A stretch of 22,417 nt of DNA from Desulfobacterales bacterium (GTDB lineage: Bacteria > Desulfobacterota > Desulfobacteria > Desulfobacterales > C00003106): NCBI GenBank assembly GCA_030672555.1, contig DAOVGD010000092.1:1-22417 (forward strand), in the 5' to 3' direction. Of this stretch, positions 7,967 through 14,759 are shown one piece after another; within the stretch, counting starts at the first letter, position 1, and each line of letters begins with the position of its first letter. Made by a program: the position numbers and the translations under genes. Below the pieces are notes generated by a model. That model saw nothing but the letters and a program-made list of their open reading frames with translations, was not told the DNA's origin and searched no databases.

Positions 7967-9391
7967 ATGGGAACGACAGAGAATATAGGCAAGATTGTAC
8001 AGGTGGTTGGGCCGTGTGTGGATGTGGAATTTGATCCGGACAAGCTTCCGAGTCTCTTAACAGCCCTCACAGTGAGTAATCCCACTATCAGCGATGAACC
8101 GGATAATCTGGTGATTGAGGTAGCTCAGCATCTGGGGGATAATGTTGTTCGGACCATTGCTATGGATACGACGGACGGTTTGGTTCGAGGGATGTCGGTG
8201 AAGGACACGGGTAATCCGATCACGATGCCGGTTGGCGAGGCGGCCCTGGGCCGGGTATTGAATGTTGTGGGTAAGCCCGTTGATGGCCTCGGCCCTGTCA
8301 GCCAGGAAAAGAAACTCCCGATTCACAGGCCGGCCCCTGCCTTTACCGAACAGGATACCTCGGTTAACGTGCTTGAGACAGGGATAAAGGTTATAGATCT
8401 GCTGGTTCCCTTTCCCCGAGGCGGCAAAATGGGGATGTTCGGCGGCGCCGGCGTGGGCAAGACTGTTATCATGATGGAGATGGTTCACAACATCGCCATG
8501 CAGCACGGTGGTATCTCCGTGTTTGCGGGCGTGGGTGAAAGAACTCGAGAAGGAAATGACCTTTATCATGAGATGAAGGACTCGGGCGTTCTTCCCAAGG
8601 CGGCGTTGGTCTATGGCCAGATGACGGAGCCCCCGGGCGCCCGCGCTCGTGTTGCTCTTTCAGGTCTCACAGAGGCAGAGTACTTCAGGGATGAAGAAGG
8701 ACAGGACGTGTTGATTTTTATCGACAATATCTTCCGGTTCACCCAGGCTGGTTCAGAGGTTTCCGCGCTTCTTGGGCGCATGCCCTCTGCTGTGGGATAT
8801 CAGCCGACACTGGCTGTTGACCTTGGTGAACTTCAGGAACGGATCACGTCAACCACCAAGGGATCGATCACCGCGGTACAGTGTGTGTACGTCCCGGCCG
8901 ATGACTTGACCGACCCTGCGCCGGCAACGACATTTGCTCACCTTGACGGTACCGTGGTTCTTTCCCGTCAGATCGCTGAGCTCGGAATATATCCTGCGGT
9001 TGATCCGCTCGATTCCACGTCAAGGATCCTTGACCCCAACGCTATCGGCGAGGAGCATTACAAGGTAGCGCGCGAGGTGCAGCAGATCCTTCAGAAGTAT
9101 AAAGAGCTCCAGGACATCATCGCTATCCTTGGTATGGATGAGCTCTCGGATGAAGACAAGCTTACGGTCGGACGCGCGCGTAGAATGCAGCGATTCCTGT
9201 CCCAGCCGTTCCACGTTGCAGCCGTGTTTACTGGCGTTGATGGCGCCTACGTGAAAGTGGAAGAGACGGTTAAGGCCTTCAAGGAGATCGCCGAGGGTAA
9301 ACATGACGATGTCCCGGAACAGGCCTTCTATATGGTAGGCACCATTGAGGAGGTCCTGGCTAAGGCGGAGAAGATGGCTGCGGCCGGCTAA
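7967..9391 (+). CDS. atpD: ATP synthase F1 subunit beta (catalytic)
   Basis: Beta holds the catalytic ATP sites. From ATG 7967 it has 474 residues with P-loop GGAGVGKT at 159-166, the catalytic GERTREGND region with E191, the ALLGRMPSAVGYQPTL segment and a DELSDED version of the DELSEED motif that contacts gamma. A TTG three bases upstream (7964) is also open, but GAGGAGGT at 7953-7960 is spaced correctly for the ATG and too close for the TTG. Last but one gene of the operon, 28 bp before atpC. Confidence 0.98.
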   Translation: MGTTENIGKIVQVVGPCVDVEFDPDKLPSLLTALTVSNPTISDEPDNLVIEVAQHLGDNVVRTIAMDTTDGLVRGMSVKDTGNPITMPVGEAALGRVLNVVGKPVDGLGPVSQEKKLPIHRPAPAFTEQDTSVNVLETGIKVIDLLVPFPRGGKMGMFGGAGVGKTVIMMEMVHNIAMQHGGISVFAGVGERTREGNDLYHEMKDSGVLPKAALVYGQMTEPPGARARVALSGLTEAEYFRDEEGQDVLIFIDNIFRFTQAGSEVSALLGRMPSAVGYQPTLAVDLGELQERITSTTKGSITAVQCVYVPADDLTDPAPATTFAHLDGTVVLSRQIAELGIYPAVDPLDSTSRILDPNAIGEEHYKVAREVQQILQKYKELQDIIAILGMDELSDEDKLTVGRARRMQRFLSQPFHVAAVFTGVDGAYVKVEETVKAFKEIAEGKHDDVPEQAFYMVGTIEEVLAKAEKMAAAG

Positions 9392-9419
9392 ATAAGAAGA
9401 GTAAAGGTTAGGTGATTCT

Positions 9420-9848
9420 ATGGCAGAGAAACAGCTCCTGTTGGAAATCGTAACACCGGAAAAGAACGTAGTGAAAGATGAGGTTCTCATGGTGGTGGCT
9501 CCGGGGGCTCACGGAGAATTTTGTATCTTGCCCACCCATACGCCGTTTTTGACCACCTTGAAGGTCGGGGCTATTCGCTATAAAGATAAGGGCGGAGCAG
9601 AGCGATATGTCTTTGTCAACGGAGGATTTTCTGAGGCGCTTCCGGACAAAGTCACTATCCTGGCGGAATCTGCAGAACGCAGGCGTGATGTCGATGTTGA
9701 GCGTGCTCGGGCCGCTATGAAACGCGCTGAGGAGCGCCTTGCGGAATTGCAAAGAGACGCGGCAAGAAGGGAAGAAATTAACCATACCCGTGCTCGTGCT
9801 GCTCTTGAACGCGCTATGGCAAGATTGCGCGTTGCCGAAAGAGGGTAA
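9420..9848 (+). CDS. atpC: ATP synthase F1 subunit epsilon
   Basis: Epsilon binds gamma and the c-ring and inhibits ATP hydrolysis through its C-terminal helices. The 142-residue protein has the N-terminal beta-sandwich with VVAPGAHGEFCILPTHTPF and FVNGGFSEALPDKVTILAE, then two C-terminal helices rich in Arg, Glu and Ala (about 84-142). An AGGT-type ribosome-binding site precedes ATG 9420. It is the last atp gene and is followed by a terminator hairpin. Genes for subunits a and c are absent from this cluster and are probably elsewhere in the genome, as is usual in Deltaproteobacteria. Confidence 0.96.
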   Translation: MAEKQLLLEIVTPEKNVVKDEVLMVVAPGAHGEFCILPTHTPFLTTLKVGAIRYKDKGGAERYVFVNGGFSEALPDKVTILAESAERRRDVDVERARAAMKRAEERLAELQRDAARREEINHTRARAALERAMARLRVAERG

Positions 9849-9885
9849 TTTTAGTTAGGGTTTTTTGTTCGATTATTATATTTTA

Positions 9886-9916
9886 AAAAGGCAGGTCATA
9901 CGACCTGCCTTTTATG
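9886..9916 (+). terminator. Rho-independent terminator of the atp operon
   Basis: GGCAGGTC (9890-9897) pairs perfectly with GACCTGCC (9902-9909) around the loop ATAC. Flanking AAAA and TTTT extend the stem to 12 bp, and the T-rich TTTTATGTTTT follows. The stem is almost symmetrical and could act in both directions. Confidence 0.9.
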
Positions 9917-9963
9917 TTTTGGGGGAAAGTGACGAAAAGAAGGTCATCAAGTTTGGAAGGACA

Positions 9964-11325
9964 ATGAAACATACAGCGACAATATTGTTGGCAGCAGGGA
10001 AGGGTACCCGCATGAAATCAAAGCGGGCCAAAGTACTGCATAAGATTGCAGGTGTCCCCATGATCGACTATGTTGTGAATTCCTCAATCACAGCAGATTT
10101 CAGTCCGATCATTGTGGTGGTAGGATATCAAGCGGAAGATGTACAGGAGTATTTGAGCCGATATCCCGGTCTCAAATTCGCACTTCAAAAAGAGCAGCGT
10201 GGGACTGGTCATGCGGTTATGTCTGCTATGCATCTAATCCCGGCTGATGCCGAAGATGTTGTGATCTTGTGCGGGGATGTGCCACTGCTGAGACCTGAGA
10301 CGCTTTCCGCATTAGTCGAGCAACATCGCCGCGAAGTCCAATCCGCTACTATCCTTACGGCACGTATTTCTGATCCCTTTGGATACGGGAGGCTGATCAC
10401 CGACCATGGAAATAAGGTTGTTCGGATTGTGGAGGAGACCGATGCTACGTCCGAAGAGAAAGATATTAATTTGATAAATACGGGAATCTATTGCGTAAAG
10501 ACAAAAATAATCAAGGAACTCCTTGGCGGTTTGGAAACAGACAATGCCCAGGGGGAATTTTATTTGACGGACCTGGTTGAAATGGCATACAAAATAGGCA
10601 AGCCTGCTATTATGGTAGAAGCCGGGGATACGGAAGAGATCCTTGGCGTAAACAGCAGGGTCGATTTGGCCTGGGCAGAATCGTCAATAAGGAAACTTAT
10701 TACGGAACATTGGATGTTAGAGGGAGTTACAATACTGAACCCGGACTCTGTTGTCATAGATAGAACTGTCTCATTAGGGCGAGACACGATAATTTATCCG
10801 AACAACTATTTGTTGGGCAACACAAAAATAGGCGAAGAATGTATAATAGAGCCGAATTGTTTTATTGCAGATAGTACCATTTCAGATTGTGTCACCATCC
10901 GGACCTCATCGGTTATTGAAGAGAGTGTCATTGCGGAAAATACTAGTATCGGGCCATTTGCGCACCTGCGCCCGGGAGCGGATATCGCTCCATCGGCAAA
11001 GATCGGAAACTTCGTGGAAGTAAAGAAATCCTTTATAGGTGAAGGTTCCAAGGTCAACCACCTGACCTACATTGGCGACAGCGACATTGGGAAGAAGGTA
11101 AATATCGGCGCCGGAACAATTACGTGTAATTACGATGGAAAGAAGAAGCACAAAACCATCATTGACGATGGCGCATTCATCGGCAGCAACACCGCGTTGG
11201 TTGCTCCTGTTACAATCGGAAAAGAGTCGCTGATAGGAGCAGGTTCGACCATTACCAAGGACGTGCCGGACGGACACATCGGTATCGGGCGTGTGCGGCA
11301 GAAGAATTTGAGGAAGAGGAAGTGA
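9964..11325 (+). CDS. glmU: Bifunctional GlcNAc-1-P uridyltransferase / GlcN-1-P acetyltransferase
   Basis: GlmU makes UDP-GlcNAc, the precursor of peptidoglycan and LPS. From ATG 9964 it has 453 residues (E. coli 456). The N-terminal pyrophosphorylase domain shows LLAAGKGTRMKS and the VILCGDVPLL strand with the metal-binding aspartate. The C-terminal left-handed beta-helix of isoleucine-rich hexapeptides carries the acetyltransferase signature KVNHLTYIGD, with the catalytic histidine, and NIGAGTITCNYDG. The frame is open upstream to a TTG at 9865, but that extension would run through the atp terminator. GGAAGG four bases before ATG 9964 marks the real start. glmS follows after about 50 bp, so the two may be co-transcribed. 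No convincing promoter is seen in the 50 bp after the terminator. Confidence 0.96.
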   Translation: MKHTATILLAAGKGTRMKSKRAKVLHKIAGVPMIDYVVNSSITADFSPIIVVVGYQAEDVQEYLSRYPGLKFALQKEQRGTGHAVMSAMHLIPADAEDVVILCGDVPLLRPETLSALVEQHRREVQSATILTARISDPFGYGRLITDHGNKVVRIVEETDATSEEKDINLINTGIYCVKTKIIKELLGGLETDNAQGEFYLTDLVEMAYKIGKPAIMVEAGDTEEILGVNSRVDLAWAESSIRKLITEHWMLEGVTILNPDSVVIDRTVSLGRDTIIYPNNYLLGNTKIGEECIIEPNCFIADSTISDCVTIRTSSVIEESVIAENTSIGPFAHLRPGADIAPSAKIGNFVEVKKSFIGEGSKVNHLTYIGDSDIGKKVNIGAGTITCNYDGKKKHKTIIDDGAFIGSNTALVAPVTIGKESLIGAGSTITKDVPDGHIGIGRVRQKNLRKRK

Positions 11326-11374
11326 GTTGCGAAAATCTGCGTCCTATGTTATTCTATCAGACAGGAGAAAAACC

Positions 11375-13207
11375 ATGTGTGGAATTGTAGGGTACGTCGG
11401 AAGTCAGGATTCTGTTCCGATTATATTGGACGGACTGAAAAGATTAGAATATAGAGGGTACGATTCAGCCGGGATCGCTGTTATTCAAGGGTCTAAATTG
11501 GCTGTTTGCCGGTGTGCAGGAAAGATCGTTGAATTGGAAAAACGCCTTCGAGAAACTCCTCTGTCAGGATCGATCGGCTTGGGACATACACGTTGGGCCA
11601 CACATGGAAAACCTTCGGATATCAATGCCCATCCTCATGTGGCAGGATCTATTGTTGTTGTCCACAACGGTATTATCGAAAATTACCTTACACTAAAAAA
11701 AGAGCTCACGGCTAAGGGACGCTCCTTTTCTTCGGAAACCGACAGCGAAGTGATTGCCCACTTGATAGATGAAAAACTCAAGGAAGGGAAAAATTTTGAA
11801 GACGCGGTCATGGAAGCTGTTCAATTACTTGAGGGTTCCTATTCGATCCTGGTATTGAATGAGAAAGAGGCCGATTGTTTAATAGCGGCGAGGAAAGAAA
11901 GCCCTCTGATACTGGGGGGAGAAGAAGACGGTGATTTTTTTGTGGCCTCGGATATTCCCGCCATCCTGAACCACACGAATCGAATAACATTTTTGGAAGA
12001 CGGTGACATAGCGATTCTTGCGAGAAAAGGAATCAAGATTACCGATCAAAAAGGCAACCGTATTGAAAGGCCTGTAAGCAGAATAGACTGGTCTCCGGTG
12101 ATGGCTGAAAAAGGGGGATACAAGCACTTCATGTTGAAGGAGATATTTGAGCAGCCACGTGCGATTATCGACACCTTTCGCGGTCGTCTCCTTCCGTCTG
12201 AAGGTGAGGTCTGGTTTGAAGATATAAACTTATCAAAAGAGACATTAAAGCAGATCAAAAAAATAGCTATCGTGGCTTGCGGCACGTCGTGGCATGCCGG
12301 CCTGATAGGGAAGTTTCTTATCGAAGAATGTTGCCGGATACCAGTTGAGGTAGATCTTGGTTCAGAATTCAGATATCGTGACCCCATTATAGATAAGAAC
12401 GTTCTTGTAATAGGAATCTCTCAGTCCGGTGAAACAGCAGATACCCTGGCTGCCATGAAGGAAGCGGGGGCAAAAGGGGCGCACCTTCTTGCTATTTGCA
12501 ATGTTGTGGGGAGCAGCATAGTTCGAATGGCAGACGGGATCATTTATACCCATGCCGGGCCTGAGATAGGGGTTGCATCTACTAAGGCCTTTACCACTCA
12601 ATTGGTAGCGCTTTATATGCTTGCCATTTACATGGGGAGGATGCGTGGTCAGATCTCAAAGGAGACAGCTTGTAAGATGATTGACGACCTTATACATCTT
12701 CCTCATTTATTGGAACAGGGGTTGAAGAAGGACAACGCTATCAAGAAGATTGCCAAAAGGTATGCCAACGCCCAGGATTTTTTATATTTAGGCAGGGGGA
12801 TATATTATCCAATTGCACTCGAAGGAGCATTAAAACTGAAAGAGATCTCTTATATTCATGCTGAGGGATACCCTGCCGGCGAGATGAAACATGGGCCAAT
12901 CGCCCTGATTGACGAAAGTATGCCGGTAGTGATATTGTCGGTTAAGGGAAAGACGTATGAAAAAGTTATGGGAAATATTGAAGAAGTGCTTGCCAGAGGT
13001 GGGCGTGTAATAGCATTGTGTGAGGAAGACGACACAGCGGTCAGCAAGAAGGCGCATGATATTTTAACAGTACCCAAGCTTTCGACTCCATTAATGCCTG
13101 TCATCCTTACTATTCCCCTTCAACTTCTTGCCTATCACATTGCCGTCCTGCGAGGGACCGACGTTGACCAGCCAAGAAATCTGGCTAAGAGCGTTACGGT
13201 CGAGTGA
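11375..13207 (+). CDS. glmS: Glutamine-fructose-6-phosphate aminotransferase (isomerizing)
   Basis: GlmS makes glucosamine-6-phosphate from fructose-6-phosphate and glutamine, the first step toward UDP-GlcNAc. From ATG 11375 it has 610 residues (E. coli 609). After Met removal the N-terminus is CGIVGYVG, with Cys1 as the glutaminase nucleophile. LKRLEYRGYDSAG, HTRWATHGKPS and HNGIIENY complete this domain. Two SIS domains follow, with ACGTSWHAG and SQSGETADT, and the C-terminus is QPRNLAKSVTVE. The frame is open 16 codons further upstream (11327), but the conserved Cys and the AGGAGA site before 11375 fix the start. No glmS ribozyme is visible: only about 49 bases separate it from glmU. Confidence 0.97.
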   Translation: MCGIVGYVGSQDSVPIILDGLKRLEYRGYDSAGIAVIQGSKLAVCRCAGKIVELEKRLRETPLSGSIGLGHTRWATHGKPSDINAHPHVAGSIVVVHNGIIENYLTLKKELTAKGRSFSSETDSEVIAHLIDEKLKEGKNFEDAVMEAVQLLEGSYSILVLNEKEADCLIAARKESPLILGGEEDGDFFVASDIPAILNHTNRITFLEDGDIAILARKGIKITDQKGNRIERPVSRIDWSPVMAEKGGYKHFMLKEIFEQPRAIIDTFRGRLLPSEGEVWFEDINLSKETLKQIKKIAIVACGTSWHAGLIGKFLIEECCRIPVEVDLGSEFRYRDPIIDKNVLVIGISQSGETADTLAAMKEAGAKGAHLLAICNVVGSSIVRMADGIIYTHAGPEIGVASTKAFTTQLVALYMLAIYMGRMRGQISKETACKMIDDLIHLPHLLEQGLKKDNAIKKIAKRYANAQDFLYLGRGIYYPIALEGALKLKEISYIHAEGYPAGEMKHGPIALIDESMPVVILSVKGKTYEKVMGNIEEVLARGGRVIALCEEDDTAVSKKAHDILTVPKLSTPLMPVILTIPLQLLAYHIAVLRGTDVDQPRNLAKSVTVE

Positions 13208-13233
13208 CGCGCCCGCCCCTATTTAAAATCTCC

Positions 13234-13263
13234 TTGACTTTTATAGGTACTAAATTATATGAT
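13234..13263 (+). promoter_or_regulatory. Predicted sigma70-type promoter of the zapB-like/zapA genes
   Basis: TTGACT (13234-13239) and TATGAT (13258-13263) are each one base from consensus, with an 18-bp spacer, in the AT-rich gap after glmS. The start codon of the zapB-like gene lies 40 bp downstream. Confidence 0.6.
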
Positions 13264-13302
13264 TAATTTATATAAAATACTTTGCCGTCTGGAGTTGGAT
13301 TT

Positions 13303-13551
13303 GTGAGTGAGGATATAATTTGGGAACAATTCAAAACACTTGAAGAGAAAGTGTCTCAGCTTATTAAGGTGTGTCAAGCATTGGAAGAAGAAAAGGCTAA
13401 ACTTGCTGCTCAGCTTGCTGAAACAGAAAAAATAGCGAACGAAAAAGATAGTGAAAATAAACGCCTCATAGAAGAAAGGATGACTATTCGGGGCAAGATA
13501 GATAGTGTATTACTTAAATTGGAAGATGTGCCATCTGCTTCGAACTATTAA
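13303..13551 (+). CDS. Small coiled-coil protein, ZapB-like
   Basis: This 82-residue protein is almost entirely a predicted coiled coil: heptad-like runs of Leu, Glu and Lys extend from about residue 8 to 74 (for example VSQLIKVCQALEEEKAKLA). No catalytic motif is present. Its size and place immediately before zapA recall the short coiled-coil cell-division proteins of the ZapB type, which join ZapA-FtsZ structures at midcell; this is inferred from architecture and context, not from a specific motif. The start is taken as GTG 13303, because GGAGTTGGA (13291-13299) precedes it. The frame is open seven codons further up to 13282, but that start would lack a ribosome-binding site. It is separated from zapA by 10 bp. 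Confidence 0.75.
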   Translation: MSEDIIWEQFKTLEEKVSQLIKVCQALEEEKAKLAAQLAETEKIANEKDSENKRLIEERMTIRGKIDSVLLKLEDVPSASNY

Positions 13552-13561
13552 ATAAAGTTCA

Positions 13562-13864
13562 TTGGATTCGGTTATCGAAATAAAGCTGTTGGGACAAGTC
13601 TACGCCTTTAAAACAGAGCTTAACGCCTCCCAGGCAAAGGCTGTTGCTGAATATGTGGAGGAAAAGGTTGGGGCGATAGATAAAATATCGCGACATCATA
13701 GTAAATTAGATATAATTGTCTTGGTTATATTAGATATTGCCAACGATTTTTTAGAGATACAACAGAAACATAGCGATTTAATCGAAGATATTGCAAACCG
13801 ATCCCAGCTCTTGATAGACAAGACTGAGACCTTTGTGCAAAGGTCCCAAACTGGGAGTTTTTAG
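13562..13864 (+). CDS. zapA: Cell division protein ZapA
   Basis: ZapA binds FtsZ, bundles protofilaments and supports Z-ring assembly. The 100-residue protein has the family N-terminal strand EIKLLGQVYAFKTE, then VAEYVEEKVGAID, a helix with KLDIIVLVILDIANDFLEI and a C-terminal coiled coil. An in-frame stop at 13553-13555 leaves TTG 13562 as the only usable start that keeps the conserved N-terminus; the ribosome-binding site is poor, so translation may depend on the upstream small gene. The last codons (about 13826-13864, residues TETFVQRSQTGSF) coincide with a palindrome of the GAGACCTTTG / CAAAGGTC family and may be repeat-derived. 6S RNA follows directly, a common arrangement. Confidence 0.92.
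   Translation: MDSVIEIKLLGQVYAFKTELNASQAKAVAEYVEEKVGAIDKISRHHSKLDIIVLVILDIANDFLEIQQKHSDLIEDIANRSQLLIDKTETFVQRSQTGSF
13826..13860. repeat. GAGACCTTTG palindrome inside the 3' end of zapA
   Basis: GAGACCTTTG (13826-13835) faces CAAAGGTCCC (13838-13847) around two bases; nine of ten positions pair. It is followed by TCCCA-AAC-TGGGA and TTTTT, which could form a weak terminator-like hairpin. The core is the same CAAAGGTC word that recurs at 14141, 14210 and (with variation) 14603 and 17134. Confidence 0.7.
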
Positions 13865-13870
13865 GCTAAC

Positions 13871-14056
13871 TTGCCCCTGCGGTGTTCGTTATTGGCAGGT
13901 AATTTTTTGAGCCAACACTTTTTTGTATGGGAATCTTCTCTTGCTTTGGTGTGCATGTTCCGAATTTACGGAAAAGCCTAAAAAAGCAATAAGATGCCCA
14001 CTTGTATGAGTTACAGGTTCAAAAAAGACTGCTGAAACGGCACAAGGTGGGGGCTT
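13871..14056 (+). ncRNA. ssrS: 6S RNA
   Basis: 6S RNA mimics an open promoter and holds sigma70-RNA polymerase in stationary phase. About 185 nt are marked; the ends are approximate. The ends pair through GCCCC (13873-13877) and GGGGC (14050-14054). Inside are features that line up with E. coli 6S: GGTGTTCGT near the 5' end, TGAGCCAACACTT (E. coli TGAGCCGATATTT), GGTGTGCATGTTCCG with CGGAAAAGCCTAAAA (E. coli GGTGAGCATGCTCGG and GAGAAGCCTTAAAA), GAGTTACAGGTTC and GGCACAAGG near the 3' end. It begins just after the zapA stop, a position typical for ssrS. No separate promoter could be defined, so it may be made from its own weak promoter or processed from the zapA transcript. Confidence 0.9.
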
Positions 14057-14088
14057 TTATATTGTATAAACGGCGTATACCGAATCTC

Positions 14089-14142
14089 TGAAAAACGTGA
14101 GATTTTTTCGCCTTCCCTGACGAAAAAATCTCACGTTTTTCA
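14089..14142. repeat. 22-bp perfect inverted repeat with 10-nt loop after 6S RNA
   Basis: Bases 14089-14110 (TGAAAAACGTGAGATTTTTT then CG) are exactly complementary to 14121-14142, around the loop CCTTCCCTGA. The first CAAAGGTCTC word starts at the end of the second arm. The element begins about 33 bases after the 6S RNA 3' end and could stop transcription, but its T-run is inside the stem rather than after it. Confidence 0.95.
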
Positions 14143-14246
14143 AAGGTCTCATGTTGAGAGACTTTTGCAAAACAGGATATTATTACGGGCACGAAGGAAG
14201 CCTTACTCCCAAAGGTCTCAAAGGGGAGTTTTGCAAAGATCCTGTT
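14141..14246. repeat. GGTCTC-family repeat element
   Basis: CAAAGGTCTCA occurs twice (14141-14151 and 14210-14220). The self-complementary TTTTGCAAAA (14163-14172) is matched by TTTTGCAAAG (14229-14238). AACAGGAT (14171-14178) and ATCCTGTT (14239-14246) are perfect inverted repeats, with ACTCCC/GGGAGT (14205-14210 and 14224-14229) nested inside. This layering suggests one or two stacked palindromic elements. Confidence 0.75.
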
Positions 14247-14254
14247 GAATGTTT

Positions 14255-14281
14255 TTGAGTGAGTAATGGTAAATATATAAT
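14255..14281 (+). promoter_or_regulatory. Possible promoter in the gap before rny
   Basis: A perfect TATAAT (14276-14281) lies 15 bp after TTGAGT (14255-14260). The spacer is shorter than the preferred 17 bp. If active, it would give a leader of about 470 bases for rny or a separate small RNA. Confidence 0.3.
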
Positions 14282-14504
14282 GATTCGGACAATATTTTCA
14301 GGAACCTATGGATATTTTATGAAAAGATCTTCTGGCCTGTTTACTAACACCTTTCCAACCGCAACTTGCGGGATAATGGTTTATGAGACAAGTATTTGAT
14401 ATTATATTATGATTAGTAACTTTTGGCATTAGGTCAAACTTTTTGTGGTAACTGTTTTGTTGTCTTTATTATAAATATCTTCCTCCCACGCCACTGACAT
14501 TCTC

Positions 14505-14612
14505 GCTTTGAACCCTTTGCAAGGCTGCCATTTTTCTGTTTAATTTCGCTACAAGCGTCCCGCTATAAGCGGGAGTGCCCGAGAAAAAATGTCATGTTTT
14601 TGCAAGGGTCTC
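14505..14612. repeat. Second long imperfect palindrome of the GGTCTC family
   Basis: The right arm (14581-14612, GAGAAAAAATG then TCATGTTTTTGCAAGGGTCTC) resembles the right arm of the 14089-14142 hairpin. The left arm (about 14508-14540, GAACCCTTTGCAAGG then CTGCCATTTTTCTG) is its imperfect complement. Between them are two small hairpins with almost the same sequence, CGCTACAAGCG (14547-14557) and CGCTATAAGCG (14561-14571), the second extended to CCCGCT-ATA-AGCGGG. Confidence 0.65.
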
Positions 14613-14759
14613 TCTTTGATTCCATCCATATGCCTTTTTTAAATAGAATGCTTGCGGCCCTTGCAAGACATAAGATTTCTTGTGCTGCTCTGTTCCTACT
14701 TTTAATAGGTAGGATGGGGGCACATATTTGTTATTGCATATGAAAGGGGGTGTACGCCC

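Larger units (their letters stand above)
14057..14759. other. Gene-free region of about 700 bp with palindromic repeats
   Basis: No reading frame here resembles a protein, and no remnant of ygfA (often next to 6S RNA) could be made out. The region holds a 22-bp perfect hairpin (14089-14142), an element bounded by AACAGGAT/ATCCTGTT (14171-14246), a possible promoter at 14255-14281, and a second long imperfect palindrome (about 14505-14612). The last 150 bp before rny show no strong promoter; the rny ribosome-binding site is AAGGGGG. Confidence 0.8.

Noticed and set aside
9865..9963. N-terminal extension of GlmU from TTG 9865
   Set aside because: It would run through the atp terminator hairpin, and ATG 9964 has a good ribosome-binding site and the conserved family start.
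11326..11374. glmS ribozyme or riboswitch in front of glmS
   Set aside because: Only about 49 bases separate glmU and glmS, too short for the ribozyme, and no core motif is seen.
14220..14500. Degraded ygfA (5-formyl-THF cyclo-ligase) next to 6S RNA
   Set aside because: No frame gives recognisable motifs; stops are frequent in all frames examined.
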